A DNA stretch of 64,000 nt from Arbacia lixula (lineage: Eukaryota > Echinodermata > Echinoidea > Arbacioida > Arbaciidae). The notes beneath the pieces were generated by a model that searched no databases, was not told where the DNA came from, and saw nothing but the letters and a program-made list of their open reading frames with translations. The stretch spans positions 4,024,609-4,088,608 of the forward strand of contig OZ022583.1 of assembly GCA_963669155.1 (NCBI GenBank), given 5' to 3'. The position numbers and the translations under genes were made by a program. Below, piece by piece: positions 1 through 10,635 of the stretch (its first letter is position 1; every line of letters begins with the position of its first letter).

Positions 1-640
1 CTTCCTACAATGATTAACAGAAGACCACAGGCATCGCTGTCAAGACGCGACAGCTGACTGTAAAAATTAGCATGAAAATTATTCTACTTATACATGAAAA
101 TGGAAAGATGATCTCTACAAGGCTAAGTACTAAAACTATGAAAATCTTACTTACTGCATGTAAACACAAGTGATGAATAAATCTGTTTATATTATTTATT
201 TTCAACTGAAAAAGAAGCATGATAGTCCACACTGACATACTCAGAGTTTATACATACAGCTCTCTCTGCCTATCTAGTAACAAGGCCTTTCCTAACTCCT
301 CAGTCCCGTGGGCACACCATTACGTAACAAACCAATGGGGTTTCCACAGCTTGGTGTACTAAGAGGTTGAAGCTGACACAAACAAATCCATTTTGTTCAT
401 GAAAACAAAAAGTTCACTTTGCATTTAGTCATGGCTGCTGTCATGTAAGCCTAAGTCTTCAATGTGCAGCGTCATCAGAAACGTTCATGAACGTAATATG
501 CATACAATGTGAACACGTTTCACACAATTTCTATCAAAATGTGTCATAGAAGTAATACTCTTATGTAAACATTCACATGACTGTAAATTTACAACTCAAA
601 TGGTGCTTACACTGTATGATTGTGTTTACATCTGAATGGA
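1..640. other. intergenic, no gene seen
   Basis: AT-rich sequence with short open frames only, none with recognisable domains or good codon structure. It lies downstream of the 3' end of UBE2L3 and shows no clear repeat arms. Confidence 0.5.
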
Positions 641-664
641 AGTAGGTATATCAACTGCTGGACA

Positions 665-802
665 CTGCTGCATAAAACTCTGTAACTTAGCATTGATCGT
701 AACTACCATGGCAACAGCTGGAGTACTGAGAGGCTCATTGGCTGTTCCAGGGTAGTTACAATTGATAGAAAGTTACCATATGAAAGCTAGATGCAGCATG
801 GC
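665..802. repeat. short inverted-repeat element (MITE-like)
   Basis: The left arm runs from CTGCTGCATAAAACTC through GTAACTACC. The right arm is its imperfect reverse complement, running from GGTAGTTACAATTGAT to GATGCAGCATGG. Arms are about 55 bp around a short spacer. Related wording (GTAACTACC, GGCAACAG, CTCATTGGCTGTT) recurs at 5130-5460, so this is one member of a dispersed family. No coding capacity. Confidence 0.55.
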
Positions 803-3389
803 CTTTGCGTATCACCGGCATGTAGGTTATTAAGATATGAAGATGTGAGGTAATTGGCATTGTTCAGACAGGGTCATGAGCCAAGATAAATGGGCAAACA
901 CAGTCTTTTGAGAAAGCTGTCACCCTAACTGGGTCACAGCTGAATATGTTATAACAACTGCAAGTGAGAGAAATCTGATCAAATAACAACATTCATTTGC
1001 TATCCTGAAACGTTGCAGCGGTACTTCACAATCACAATGCCCTGAAACTTATGCTCCTCTTGAGATTAAATTGTGATCATTTCTTTCTCTTTTTTTTTTA
1101 AAATAGTGAGACTGCAGATAACATTATACTTGCCATAGATCATTTTCTCCTAGGTTACCTAGCTTTTAAGCAAATTACTGGGAGAAGGGGGATTGTTGTT
1201 TACCTTTTAAATAGTGGTACAAGTATCAGTTATGACTTCTAGTATGCCACAACCCCTTCTCCTATAACAGAGAGTGCACAACATACTATCATGTAGCTGC
1301 CATCTAATACAATGTACACACTTTTCAAGTACAGACATGTTTTGAACCGAACGCAATCAAGTCTCACATCGCAACACTAATCACTAAGTGTCATTTTATA
1401 TACGTCTGCCAGCATGCCCGACATGTGCCCTATACAGATTGAAATATTTCCCTATGGTAGACATCTCTTACAGCTAACAGAAACAAGTGAAGAACATTTT
1501 GAGAGCTACATTAACATCTTTCAAAAAAATAAAAAATTTAATTCTAAGCATCTGTTTCTTTTTCATCCATGGCACAAAGACTATGATTTAAGCTACTACT
1601 AACTACAGTGAACAGTATTGCAAACCTTTTATACAAAATAATACATTATCATATGAGCACTTTTTTTTCTCTTTTCATATAGAAAATTTGTCAGAAGGAA
1701 TAAAGGAAAAATAGAAAAAACGATTACCACTACTGGCTCATTTCTTTCTAAGTGAGAAGGATCGACTTTAGCAGCCAGACCTTGCAGACAATTACTATTC
1801 TTTAGTTCTAATGTGAAGGGTGGACTCTCCTTCACACACAATCTACCGGTATGTCACATGCCCATTAAACAATGCATCAGCTACGTGTATAAAGATTGCA
1901 CAGCTTTATCAATCACGTCCGAATCTGCACTGAAAAAGAAGACAAAAACAAAAGCATCATCTTTTTCACTTGAGCCCGAGTTTGCAATGAGCTTGTGGAG
2001 GTCACCATCAAAACATAGCCAGGGAATGAAGGTTGAGGCATTGCCAAGTGTGTTCCTTTTCAGTTTCCAGTCAGATTTCCGGAAGGATGTTAAGGAGTTT
2101 CGGGTGACTATGCACCCACAACGCAAACAATATCTCCCATCTCATCCCGTAAACTGGGCACACAACAAATCGTACACCCATCAAGCTAAACACAAAATCT
2201 GCGAAGGTATTATCTTTTACATCTCAAAGACCTACATGTATACACATGTTGTTGATGAAGATCGCTCACTATGTATCAACCATTTTCCCTTGACATTCTA
2301 CAGCAGACATCAGCGAGAATTGTCTACAGCCGTGGCACCAACACATACACAACACACCCGTCTTCATAGGCCCAAAGTTTCAAAACAGCCCACTATTTCA
2401 TCCTTTCTTGTTTTTGTTGGTTGAAACCATGACACGATTTTATCTTATGGCTAACCTCCCAGATCAGCAGATGGCTCAGACCTATTGCGGACTCACCTAT
2501 AGCTCCAGCCTGCTTTGATGGACATGTAAGAACCAGGCTATGTTTGGGTCAGTGATCTCATATTTGGAGCACAAGGTTTCAGGGTTGACTATACAGGAAA
2601 CCTTTCCATACACGGAGTATCACATTCATAAGCAACATCAGGACTAATTAAATGCCAAAAACAAATCCGAACAAATAAGTTCCTCAAAATTACTAATACA
2701 TGTAGGACAAGTTGCCTCGTACAGTGGAAAAAGATAGATTGACAAAAAAAATACAATACTCAACTTTTGTCTTACATTACCAACCAATAATAAACATGAT
2801 TAAAAATCAATCCATGATTTTTTTCCCTCACCTTCACGACACCTGATAGAAAGATACACTGCAACTTATGTATTGAGAAAATTACCATTTCAGTTATAAA
2901 TGCTGAAATAACCTGTCAGTTTGCTAAATAAAATGGGAGGTTTTAAATCTTTTTCTGATTATGCATGCTGAAATCACAGATTGGCCTAATTTAAAAAAAA
3001 ATATGTACAGAGATGAGAGGAAGGGAATTTCTATCAAATGGAAATAAACCATTTCCAATCTGTTGATATTCATGCACATCCAAGTTTGTTGTGCATTTTC
3101 TGAGCACACGTTACACCAGCACTGGACAGGCAAGTTCCACGTTCTTCTGAAATAATGGGTTCTGAATTCTGATTGAAGTCAGTTGATTGAAAATCTACTC
3201 TGAAGACTACTTCATACCCATGGATCAGTTCATCATATACAAATAAAGACATTTCTCCTAAGGTGTCCAACATATCAGATGGAGAGTACAGAATAGGGGC
3301 ATGTTGGTATATCTAAATTTACATATAGCTTGTAGAAAGTCTCAATCTACTGTTTCAGGACTACAATGAAATGAAACACGGATGACAAA
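803..3389. other. 3' flank of UBE2L3, no certain gene
   Basis: AT-rich stretch without a recognisable gene. Open frames exist on both strands around 1813-2424, but the proteins contain no domain I recognise. On the minus strand a frame at 1881-2115 and one at 3070-3303 read plausibly but cannot be joined convincingly. Part of this stretch may be UBE2L3 3' UTR or a downstream minus-strand gene. Confidence 0.4.
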
Positions 3390-3395
3390 TTTATT
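3390..3395 (-). terminator. candidate poly(A) signal for UBE2L3
   Basis: This is AATAAA on the minus strand, the first canonical hexamer I found downstream of the UBE2L3 stop codon. It would give a 3' UTR of about 1.4 kb, reasonable for this gene. Other hexamers occur further down (for example near 190), so the real end is uncertain. Confidence 0.3.
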
Positions 3396-3846
3396 GTGGA
3401 AATTAAAAAAAAGCCACATCTGAAATGAGATACATTCTGAATGTCATTGGAGCTGATTCTGTAGTTTGTCTCACAACGATGGTTGGATATACCATTTCCT
3501 ACTCTATCAGTATATTATAAGTGATATAAAACACCATTTTGGCAAGGGGACAAAACATGAACACGCATATCATCATCAGCATCACCAGCATTACCACAGT
3601 TCTGATACTCTGAAAATTCACATTTCCACAACAAAATAATAGATTTTGATGAACATGAAAAAAAGCAAATGAGCAGGCTGAATTTGTATTGATATGTTAA
3701 CTGCTACCTCAGGTACACAATAATTACAACAAGCGTCTTCAAAATATTTTCTTCAATTAGAGTAATTAAAGTTATATATGTGTCATGTAGCCTAAATTAC
3801 CCTGGCCAAAATAAATGTTTGACTGCTCCAAGCAGCTTTTAGGGCG

Positions 3847-4581
3847 TTAGGCATAACAGTACTGGCGTTCACCATCTGCTGTGGATCAATTCAATCAACA
3901 GATAACACGCCATATGACTTCATGACTTACAATAACATGTTCTACATACTGGGAAACACTTCTAAAGTGCTAAGTTTTGTGTACAGAGAAGAGCATACAG
4001 CTCAATGATTTGTTTTCCTTCAGGAATTCAGGCTAACGATACAAATTGGTATTTATAACGTTAATAGTCCTGATCACTAACCCGGAAATGTTGCATTGCT
4101 AGTCTTACTCATTTGAAGATTAAATACTAATGAGCTTGACCTGGTGCACGCTGTGTGCCCAGGGATATTAGTGTGGTCACAAATTGACTAAGAAATGGGA
4201 AATCCATGATGCGTAACTCTACTCTGGTATAGCAGGAGTTAGCAGGCATGCTTTCGATTTTCAAACATACCTTAAGTTTGTCTTGGTTTCTCGAATTTTC
4301 TTTAAACTATACTTGTCTGATGTTCTATTGTGCAGTGGCGTCAATGGACTGCAGGTGTTTAACTCATGCAACAGAGAACTCCCCAAACTGACTCACGCCT
4401 ATAAATTAACTAGCATCCTATCACACAGGGGGGAATCACTGAATGAAATAAAACCATGAATTACATGACTTATATATGTAATATATATGTAAAAAGGAGT
4501 ATAAGAAGCTGAAAGCTCGCACCTAGTACGCACCAGGCAGTATGTTCTCCGTTTGCAGACCATTCTGCAATATTCTGTCCA
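3847..4581 (-). CDS. possible short exon chain downstream of UBE2L3 (unrecognised)
   Basis: Four minus-strand segments bounded by AG and GT read in one continuous phase: 4523-4581, 4271-4316, 4141-4187 and 3847-3878, ending in TAA. The acceptors before 4581 and 4187 (pyrimidine tracts CTTTCATTTATAG and CCCATTTCTTAG) and the donor after 4271 (GTATGT) are good. The peptide includes AEWSANGEHTAW, then DKYSLKKIRETK, then FVTTLISLGT. I recognise no family and see no start codon exon; only about 220 bp separate it from the UBE2L3 stop. It could be an alternative 3' exon set, a small gene, or chance. Confidence 0.2.
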
Positions 4582-4803
4582 CTATAAATGAAAGATAAAA
4601 TGATTAAATCTAATATGTGTTCTTTAACCATGTTTATAGACCAGAAGCATATCAATAAAAAAAGGTCCCAAATAGTTCATCACCCAAAGCTATCACTTAA
4701 CATGGTTTATCTATATCTGATCACATGACATATATTTGCATATACGGAGGGCATCTATGTGGTTGAATCTGTACTTATTTCTCTCCCAGTTATTGTCTAC
4801 TCA

Positions 4804-4961
4804 TCATTTGTCAGTGGGAAGAGGTTCTGCAAATTTCCTAGTGAACTCCTCTGCATTCTTGAGGAACTTCTTCTTGTCCTTGGTGTATTCTTCGGCTAGC
4901 TCGCCCCTCAGCGGGTGCTCTGGTTCAGGGTCGTTGATGAGGGCTACCAGGGCCTGGATGA
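4804..4961 (-). CDS. UBE2L3: UBE2L3 coding exon 4 and stop
   Basis: 158 nt completing the Ile103 codon after acceptor TTTGCATCGCAG and ending in TGA at 4804-4806. It encodes the C-terminal helices: [10 protein letters not shown] with His118, then [10 protein letters not shown] and the NAEEFT helix. The acceptor lies directly against a tandem repeat in the intron. Confidence 0.95.
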
Positions 4962-7900
4962 CTGCGATGCAAAGAGGACAAGGTCAAAGAACAAGGTCAG
5001 AGGACAAGGTCAAATGAGAAGGTCAGAGGACAAGGTCGAAGGACAAGGTCAAAGGACAAGGTCAAAAGAAAATGTTAAAGTACAAGACATACTCAATGCC
5101 AGATACAGCACAGATTAGGAGAAGCACAATAAGGGCTTCATTGCATAAAACTCACCATTGATGGTAACTTTGCTACAGTTAGCAAGCATTATGGAAACCT
5201 TGAATTTGATTGGGTGTTGAGCTATGTCAACATGGTAGTTGCCATTAAAGACAGAGTTACCATTAATGGTAAAAGTCTAATGCCTGTTTCTTCTACTATG
5301 AAACACCTGGACCATGTTGCATATAGGTTTTCAATTCATGTAACTTACTATCAATAGTAACTACCTTGGCAACAGTTGCAATAATGAGAGCTCATTGGCT
5401 GTTGTCACGGTAATTACCGATGGTAAGTTACAATAATTGCAAACCTATACGCAACATGGTCCAGGTGTTTCATAGTACAAGAAACGGGCACATGCAATGT
5501 TTAAGGTGGTGCGTCCCTTGCGTCAGTCATCATATAACTCTCCAAACTGCTTACAGGGGAAGGCACAGGCCGCACAGCACAGCGACGCCCAAAATTTGTC
5601 TGCAGTCATGTCCGCTACCGGTCTCATGCTCTAGCACACTAGACTGGAAGTGACGTGACTGCAAACTAAATATGAAAGTGGCTGGGTGGTACATCATGGG
5701 ACTTTCATTTCCCTTATATGTATGACCAATTATGTACAACATGGCTTGGGCAACAAGAATGATGCATATGTTTACTTTGTTGAATACCAAATTGCACGCT
5801 GAATCAAAATACTGGTAATGCATGATACAAACATACACAATTAATATACACAATTAATTTGACATTTTTTGTAAATTTAATTTGACATCACATTGTGTAC
5901 ATCGATGATCTCATTGTGCAGATTTTATTGTAGTGTTAAACAAATTCAATGAAAGATGACCTGTCACTAACTCGATTTGAAATTGAATGGTCAATAGAAT
6001 TGAAGGGAATATCAGTTTTTAGTTCCTATATTTGTATATTTGTAGTCTTTTACTTAGGTCAGTTTTCAGGATACCAACTGACTTAGCATGCCACTTCTTC
6101 ACTCAAATTTCTTCCACAATACCACCCCAGGTCCACAGACAATAGCTGCATTTTCTGTCATGATGGGGGGGGGGGGGGGAGAGGCATGGTTCAACTTACT
6201 TTGGTCTGTCTTTGTGGCAGGCTTCCAGTTCTCGGGGGAGATGATTGGCAGGCACACTTGTCCCTTCTCGTCGATGTTTGGATGGTAGATCTTCGTCTTG
6301 AAACATATCTTAGGTGGCTTGAAGGGGTACTCTGCGGGGTACGTTATGTGAACTTTGAAGCCTTTGTTGAAAGGTGCTGCTCCCTGTATCACAAGAAATT
6401 AAAAATTCAACAATACCCCTCTTAATCTCAAGAAATTAAGACAGCATCGACTTACAACTCAGTGAATGAGCCCATGGCAATGGGGGAGTTCAGGGATAAG
6501 AGCATGCATCTGACTGCAAGCACATACACCTTCTGTACTGCTAACAGTAATCTTCTCATGGTTTAATTAATATTTTCAATGAAAATGTACTACCAGTACA
6601 CAAAATTCAAATCAATGTATTCATTGTAAGGCATATCACTAAGGGTGCGTTTATGATGAACTTTTGGGGCCAGAAAGAAGCTTTGTAAATGTGTTTAAAT
6701 CAGGTTTGCGTCCATGCTTACTTTTGTTTGAATGTCAATCTGAAATGCACAAAAAAGTGTGTTTCAAGTCTTCATTTCTCTCAAAACACGGTTTACGGGG
6801 AGCATGAACACAACATCACTTATAAAGACGTTTTTATGAGGTCATATAAACACTTTCCCAATTAACATAGATATTTGCATGTCATGAATTTGCATGTAGT
6901 TTTGTATGCGTTGATGCAACTCGCGCGCCCACATTTGACCTGTCCTCCTGAGTCAATGTAGCACACGCATGTCCAGTGCATGTTCATGAAAACAGCTCTC
7001 GATCCTCAAATGTGTGAGCATAAACAGTGCCCCAGTTTTTGAATGAGCGTTTTAAAAACGTTCATTCTGCCTTCAGAAATTGAGCATCAATGCAGCTGTA
7101 GTCTCATATTTGTGTACAGGTTTAAACAACAACATTTGAATTAGATATACAGAGGCAAATATTACACAAATTATGCACTGTTTCCTGTACAGGTTGAAGA
7201 CACAATGCAAACAATTGAATTGAATTGTGAAGATAGCTTACTGGCATTAGAAGGAGCTGCCATTCGAGGATATTTGCTTCATCTATATGAAGGATGCGGA
7301 CTATTCTCTGCTGGGCCGATTTGATGTCTTGAAGTTCCTGTCAAAAGTACATGAAAAAATACATAAAACAGTGAATAGCACACACAAAAATATGTAATAT
7401 CAATTCAAAGGGGCTACTTCTGAAACCTCATGATATGAAAAAGGCATTGAAAAATATAGTAATATTCTTTCACAAGGGCTCTTTTTTTGCATTGTGGGGG
7501 AGAAATCGCCCAGAGCCCCCATATCGTTTCCTGCTATAAAACATCTAAAGAAATCTGTCTTTGTAAACGATTTAAACATTCAATAACAATCTGCTGGTTT
7601 ACAACTTGACACATTTAAAGGTATCAAATGTAGTATGCAATTTTCTATTTCTGCATTCTACAAAAATGTGTCCTGTTTCTAAATGTTTAAAGGAGATCAT
7701 GAACGATATTGTTTATAAAACAATATGCATGCATGAGGTCCTTTAAACATTCATTTTATCAACAGATCTATCTGTCCAGCTATTCCCAGACAAACGTTCA
7801 CTTTTAATTGGACTCAGATCACATGATCATGGAGAAAATACTCGAGCAGCACCATTTTTTCTTCAGCAGCAGACCTTAATCCTTCTTTCACAAATCAGGA

Positions 7901-9310
7901 AATTGTCTCATTATTAGGGACTAGACCCTCATCGGCAGGACAATAAGCAGTGTTCAAGGCTGAAGACCTTGTTTGAGATGAAAAGGAACAAAAGGTGTGC
8001 CCAGTTTGAGCCTCAGAGATTAAAAGTGAGAGTCATGGGCATGGCGACCAGCCCGCTCACGCAGTGAGCGGGCTGCGTAGCACGGAGCTTTGAAGTAAGG
8101 AAGTCGAGATTAGCAGTGATTATATTAGTTGGTTTCAGCAATTCTGTAACTCAAATCTCAAATTTATTGCACATATTTACGTAAAATATATACCTGAATA
8201 ATTCCGTAGTTGGTTTGGAGATGAATTTAATCCATGTTGTATTTTTAAAAATTGTTTTAGACCTAAAGTTGTTCAGAATCGCACGACAGCAGCTTCGATG
8301 AAAAACTTAATGCGCATGCGCCAGTTCCCCTTTACCGTGTACGTTTTTGAAGCAGCCAAGATGGCAGCCTCGGCAAACCGTATTTGTTACAAAGATCATG
8401 ATCGTATGTGAAGAGGAAATATGTAACGTTGCTTAGCATTTTCAAGCAATTTTATAGCTCAGGTATACATTCAATACATTTGGCCATTTATATGTGATAA
8501 ATGTACTTGAAATGAGTGATTCATTCATGTGCACGGGTTGATTTCTCGGTAGTCAGACCAGACATGCAGGGAAATTGGTGGCGAGCCCTCAGGACGCTCC
8601 CGCTGCGCGGGAGCAGTCCCGGGGCTAGGGCATGGCCAGACATGTCACATGGACGGGCATGTCATCAGGTCATGGTGCGTAACGAGCATGCCTTGCCTTG
8701 GTTACCCTAATTTCCAAATCTCAGCCCTGTCGTCAGCAGGGGCAAGCAAGAGATCAGGAGGAAACTCCTCTCTTTTTTATCACAACATTTGTAAGGGGTC
8801 GTACTGTATATGGTGCATTATCAAGGCAAGTTGGATATGAATGGCAGCAGACCAGCCAATTTTGTGCAGTGTATTTCTAAACGTGTGCTTCAAAATTCAG
8901 TGAGTGCATAACAAACACTATGGACCTTTGACTCAATTCACAGTGATAAACATGGCATATCCTTCACATGAATTATGATTTACAGTGGAGATTTAGGCTC
9001 CAATCCATTCAGTTCCCACTTCACTTTCGATACCGGTAGTCAGGTGGAATAACATACACGGAAAATGTATGGTTGGGGATGTACAGTGCGGCCACACAGC
9101 ACAGTATGCATTATGGGCTTGGCTGCCTGCTTGGTAGTTAGATAAGACGACGATTTATGTCCCTCTTTGTTCAGATAGGCATTTGAATTGAGATCAGACC
9201 CCCGTTCTTGACTATGTTGAATCATTTTAATTTCATACTTAGAATGAATAATGAATAATAATGTGATAAAAGTGACCTCTTACCTTTGCTAACCGTCTCG
9301 AAGCCGCCAT
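4804..9310 (-). CDS. UBE2L3: ubiquitin-conjugating enzyme E2 L3 (UbcH7-like), 4 exons
   Basis: E2 enzyme that accepts ubiquitin from E1 on its active-site cysteine and passes it to HECT and RBR E3 ligases in cytosol and nucleus. Coding segments 9284-9310, 7242-7337, 6200-6383 and 4804-4961 total 465 nt (154 residues plus stop), the same length as human UBE2L3. All three introns are GT-AG, in phases 0, 0 and 1. The UBC fold covers the whole protein: N-terminus [15 protein letters not shown] at residues 60-65 (Phe62 corresponds to the E3-contacting Phe63 of UbcH7), HPN at 75-77, catalytic Cys85 in GQVCLP, and ENWKPAT at 92-98 (second E3 loop). Pro87 and His118 match the UbcH7 residues that prevent lysine discharge, so the same HECT/RBR-restricted activity is predicted. 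Residues 16-26 are the most divergent. Intact reading frame and introns argue against a retrocopy. Confidence 0.96.
4975..5085 (+). repeat. AAGGTCA minisatellite in UBE2L3 intron 3
   Basis: About eight imperfect tandem units of 12-15 bp around GGACAAGGTCA, starting a few bases outside the exon 4 acceptor. Each unit contains AAGGTCA, the half-site bound by monomeric nuclear receptors of the ERR/SF1 type. On the gene's own strand the array is pyrimidine-rich (TGACCTTGTCC) and occupies the place of the splice-site pyrimidine tract. Confidence 0.8.
5130..5280. repeat. GTAACT-type inverted-repeat fragment
   Basis: GCATAAAACTCACCATTGATGG and an internal GTTACCATTAATGG form a weak inverted repeat and share wording with the element at 665-802 (CATAAAACTC, GGTAAC). 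Located in UBE2L3 intron 3. Confidence 0.4.
5282..5489. repeat. foldback element, 208 bp
   Basis: The arms begin GCCTGTTTCTTCTACTATG and end in the reverse complement CATAGTACAAGAAACGGGC, pairing over about 48 bp. A second inner inverted repeat (GTAACTTACTATCAATAG against the sequence before 5440) makes most of the element palindromic. It lies in UBE2L3 intron 3. Confidence 0.75.
6200..6383 (-). CDS. UBE2L3: UBE2L3 coding exon 3 (catalytic)
   Basis: 184 nt starting in phase 0 after acceptor GTGATACAG and ending in phase 1 at donor CAAA|GTAAGT. It carries YPFKPP, the HPN motif, catalytic Cys85 and the ENWKPAT loop. A run of about 15 G (plus strand) lies just inside the following intron at 6165-6179. 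Confidence 0.95.
6638..7034. repeat. possible MITE in UBE2L3 intron 2
   Basis: GGTGCGTTTATGATGAAC at the left end and a partial reverse complement (GAGCATAAACAGTGCCCC) at the right end. Arm similarity is weak, so this is tentative. Confidence 0.25.
7242..7337 (-). CDS. UBE2L3: UBE2L3 coding exon 2
   Basis: 32 codons, phase 0 at both ends. Acceptor TTTTGACAG, donor CCA|GTAAGC. It encodes helix 1 and strand 1 of the UBC fold, with the conserved DEAN (residues 28-31) followed by a Trp at 35. Confidence 0.93.
7687..7746. repeat. 60-bp TTAA-flanked palindrome
   Basis: TTAAAGGAGATCATG pairs imperfectly with CATGAGGTCCTTTAA around a loop containing the ATTGTTTATAAAACAAT inner hairpin. The TTAAAGG terminus is shared with larger TTAA-bounded elements in this window. 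Lies in UBE2L3 intron 1. Confidence 0.4.
8050..8074. repeat. GC-rich perfect hairpin
   Basis: AGCCCGCTCAC and its exact reverse complement GTGAGCGGGCT around a 3-base loop. It lies in UBE2L3 intron 1, upstream of the plus-strand promoter motifs. A second GC hairpin (GCTCCCG/CGGGAGC) is near 8600. Confidence 0.6.
8312..8366 (+). promoter_or_regulatory. NRF1 plus YY1 promoter-like block (plus strand)
   Basis: GCGCATGCGC at 8312-8321 is a perfect NRF1 palindrome. CCAAGATGGC at 8357-8366 is a YY1-type initiator/translation-start motif. The pair is typical of TATA-less housekeeping promoters and is oriented to transcribe to the right. The UBE2L3 promoter has the same pair in mirror orientation about 1 kb away. 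Confidence 0.5.
8361..8403 (+). CDS. candidate first exon of a plus-strand transcript
   Basis: The ATG inside AAGATGGCAGCC opens 14 codons ([14 protein letters not shown]) that run into a strong donor, C|GTATGTGAAG, in phase 1. Spliced to the acceptor at 40479 it would add about 14 further codons and then stop at TAG 40521-40523, upstream of the F-box start. It would then be an upstream ORF in a 5' UTR; another downstream gene is equally possible. Not recognised as a known protein start. Confidence 0.3.
9284..9310 (-). CDS. UBE2L3: UBE2L3 coding exon 1
   Basis: It encodes MAASRRLAK and ends in phase 0 at donor AAG|GTAAGA. The ATG sits in ATGGCGGC, which is also a YY1-type motif. It is the only ATG that gives the conserved E2 N-terminus. 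Confidence 0.93.
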
Positions 9311-9360
9311 GATTACACTAGACACTTTTCCGTTTGTGCAATAATTCGCATGCGCACAAG
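9311..9360 (-). promoter_or_regulatory. UBE2L3 core promoter / 5' UTR
   Basis: Reading the minus strand, TGCGCATGCGA at 9346-9356 (near-perfect NRF1 site) stands about 36 bases upstream of the start ATGGCGGC. There is no TATA box. This fits a housekeeping promoter with a very short 5' UTR; the exact TSS cannot be read. Confidence 0.5.
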
Positions 9361-10072
9361 TACCAAAAGTTGGCAGGCGCGGCGCCGCTGCTAGCGCTGC
9401 ACTATCATTTATCATGCGATGAGCACGGGTTTTCCGGGATCGAGATGCACAATGTACGCCTTCTTGAAGTTTATTGACCCAAAATAGAAACTCAAAAGTT
9501 AAATCGATTTTGGGGTACTCTTTTCACCTCCTTAAACTGTGTGACCTAATTCTTATACATTGTCGTATTTAGAAAGATATCCTAAGGACAATGCTATTTA
9601 ACTGTCCCATCGTTTTGTTAGAACCCACTCCGCCTGATCCTGTCCCACCCCTAATGAAGCCAACAATTTTCCTTTTTTCAATTTGCATTTCCGCGCATAT
9701 ATCATTGTGAAATGGACAATTTCAAACAACTGTTACTTAACTTTTTAAGTCACATTGTAATGAAATTACTGGGTAAATACAAAAACATGATTGAGTGAAT
9801 GAGAGGTACATGTACTTAAATTTTGAAGGAAACCTACTTTTATCAAAGGAGTCAATTATGTTGACTAGCTGGGATGTTTGGTAAAGCGCCGACTGCTGAA
9901 AGTGGCGGTCTGGCAGATGTGTACATCAACATCAAGAGTTTCATCAACTTTCTGTATTTACATGACTTCTAAACATACCAAAATGCCGACATTCGGAATT
10001 CAAAAGAAAATGGTCTTTATTTTCGTGCCTACAGCAGGTCTCATTAAAGAAAATATATACAATATATACCAC

Positions 10073-10097
10073 CATTTATTATTATTATTATTTTTTT
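10073..10097. repeat. (TTA)n microsatellite
   Basis: Short run of TTA units followed by a T tract. The surrounding 9361-10158 shows no gene or repeat arms. Confidence 0.6.
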
Positions 10098-10158
10098 ACA
10101 GAGGAAGCTCGAAGCGTGCATAGGTCATGCAGCCTAGGTATAAGGGTGCGAGGTACTT

Positions 10159-10312
10159 TGAACACAACCCATTATGTTAACAACTATATGTCTGGTAAAA
10201 CAGACTGCGCCCTAATTACGTCATGGTTCCTCTGACTCCTTGGAATGAGGATAGGATTAGGGCATAGTCTATGTTACCAGAATTAGTTGTTATAACTGAC
10301 TGGGTTGTGTCC
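10159..10312. repeat. MITE, 154 bp inverted repeat
   Basis: GAACACAACCCATTATGTTA at the left pairs with TAACTGACTGGGTTGTGTCC at the right, and pairing continues through GGTAA and GCCCTAAT, giving arms of about 58 bp. No coding capacity. Confidence 0.75.
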
Positions 10313-10635
10313 ATACACCCCACAGCCATATGAAGCTCCGAATAGGTTCCAAAAGGCTATTTATTCAGACCAGAATAATCGTGATAGACTACTAGTACTT
10401 GGGTTGGTTAGACATGAACAAGTCTGATCTCAAGTGCACGGCTTCCATTGAGCTCAGGGGATTATCGTCACAAAGGTTCACCCTAATCCCCTGCTAATCC
10501 CCAGGCATACAATATAACGGGAAACCGTGTCAAAGGAAATTTTGTGGAGGATTTTCTCCAGCAAATACAGCAGCCATTCATCTGGTTAATAAGGCTAATT
10601 GATCGTCCGCCGAGGATTAACACAATATCGGGCAG

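Noticed and set aside
1813..2424. 203-codon open frame on the plus strand
   Set aside because: No recognisable domain, composition like the flanking non-coding DNA, and it overlaps a competing frame on the other strand.
8040..8720. Self-cleaving ribozyme suggested by GC hairpins
   Set aside because: No hammerhead core (CTGATGA with a paired GAAA) is found near the hairpins.
4804..9310. UBE2L3 as a processed pseudogene
   Set aside because: Three intact GT-AG introns, no frame breaks and all active-site residues present.
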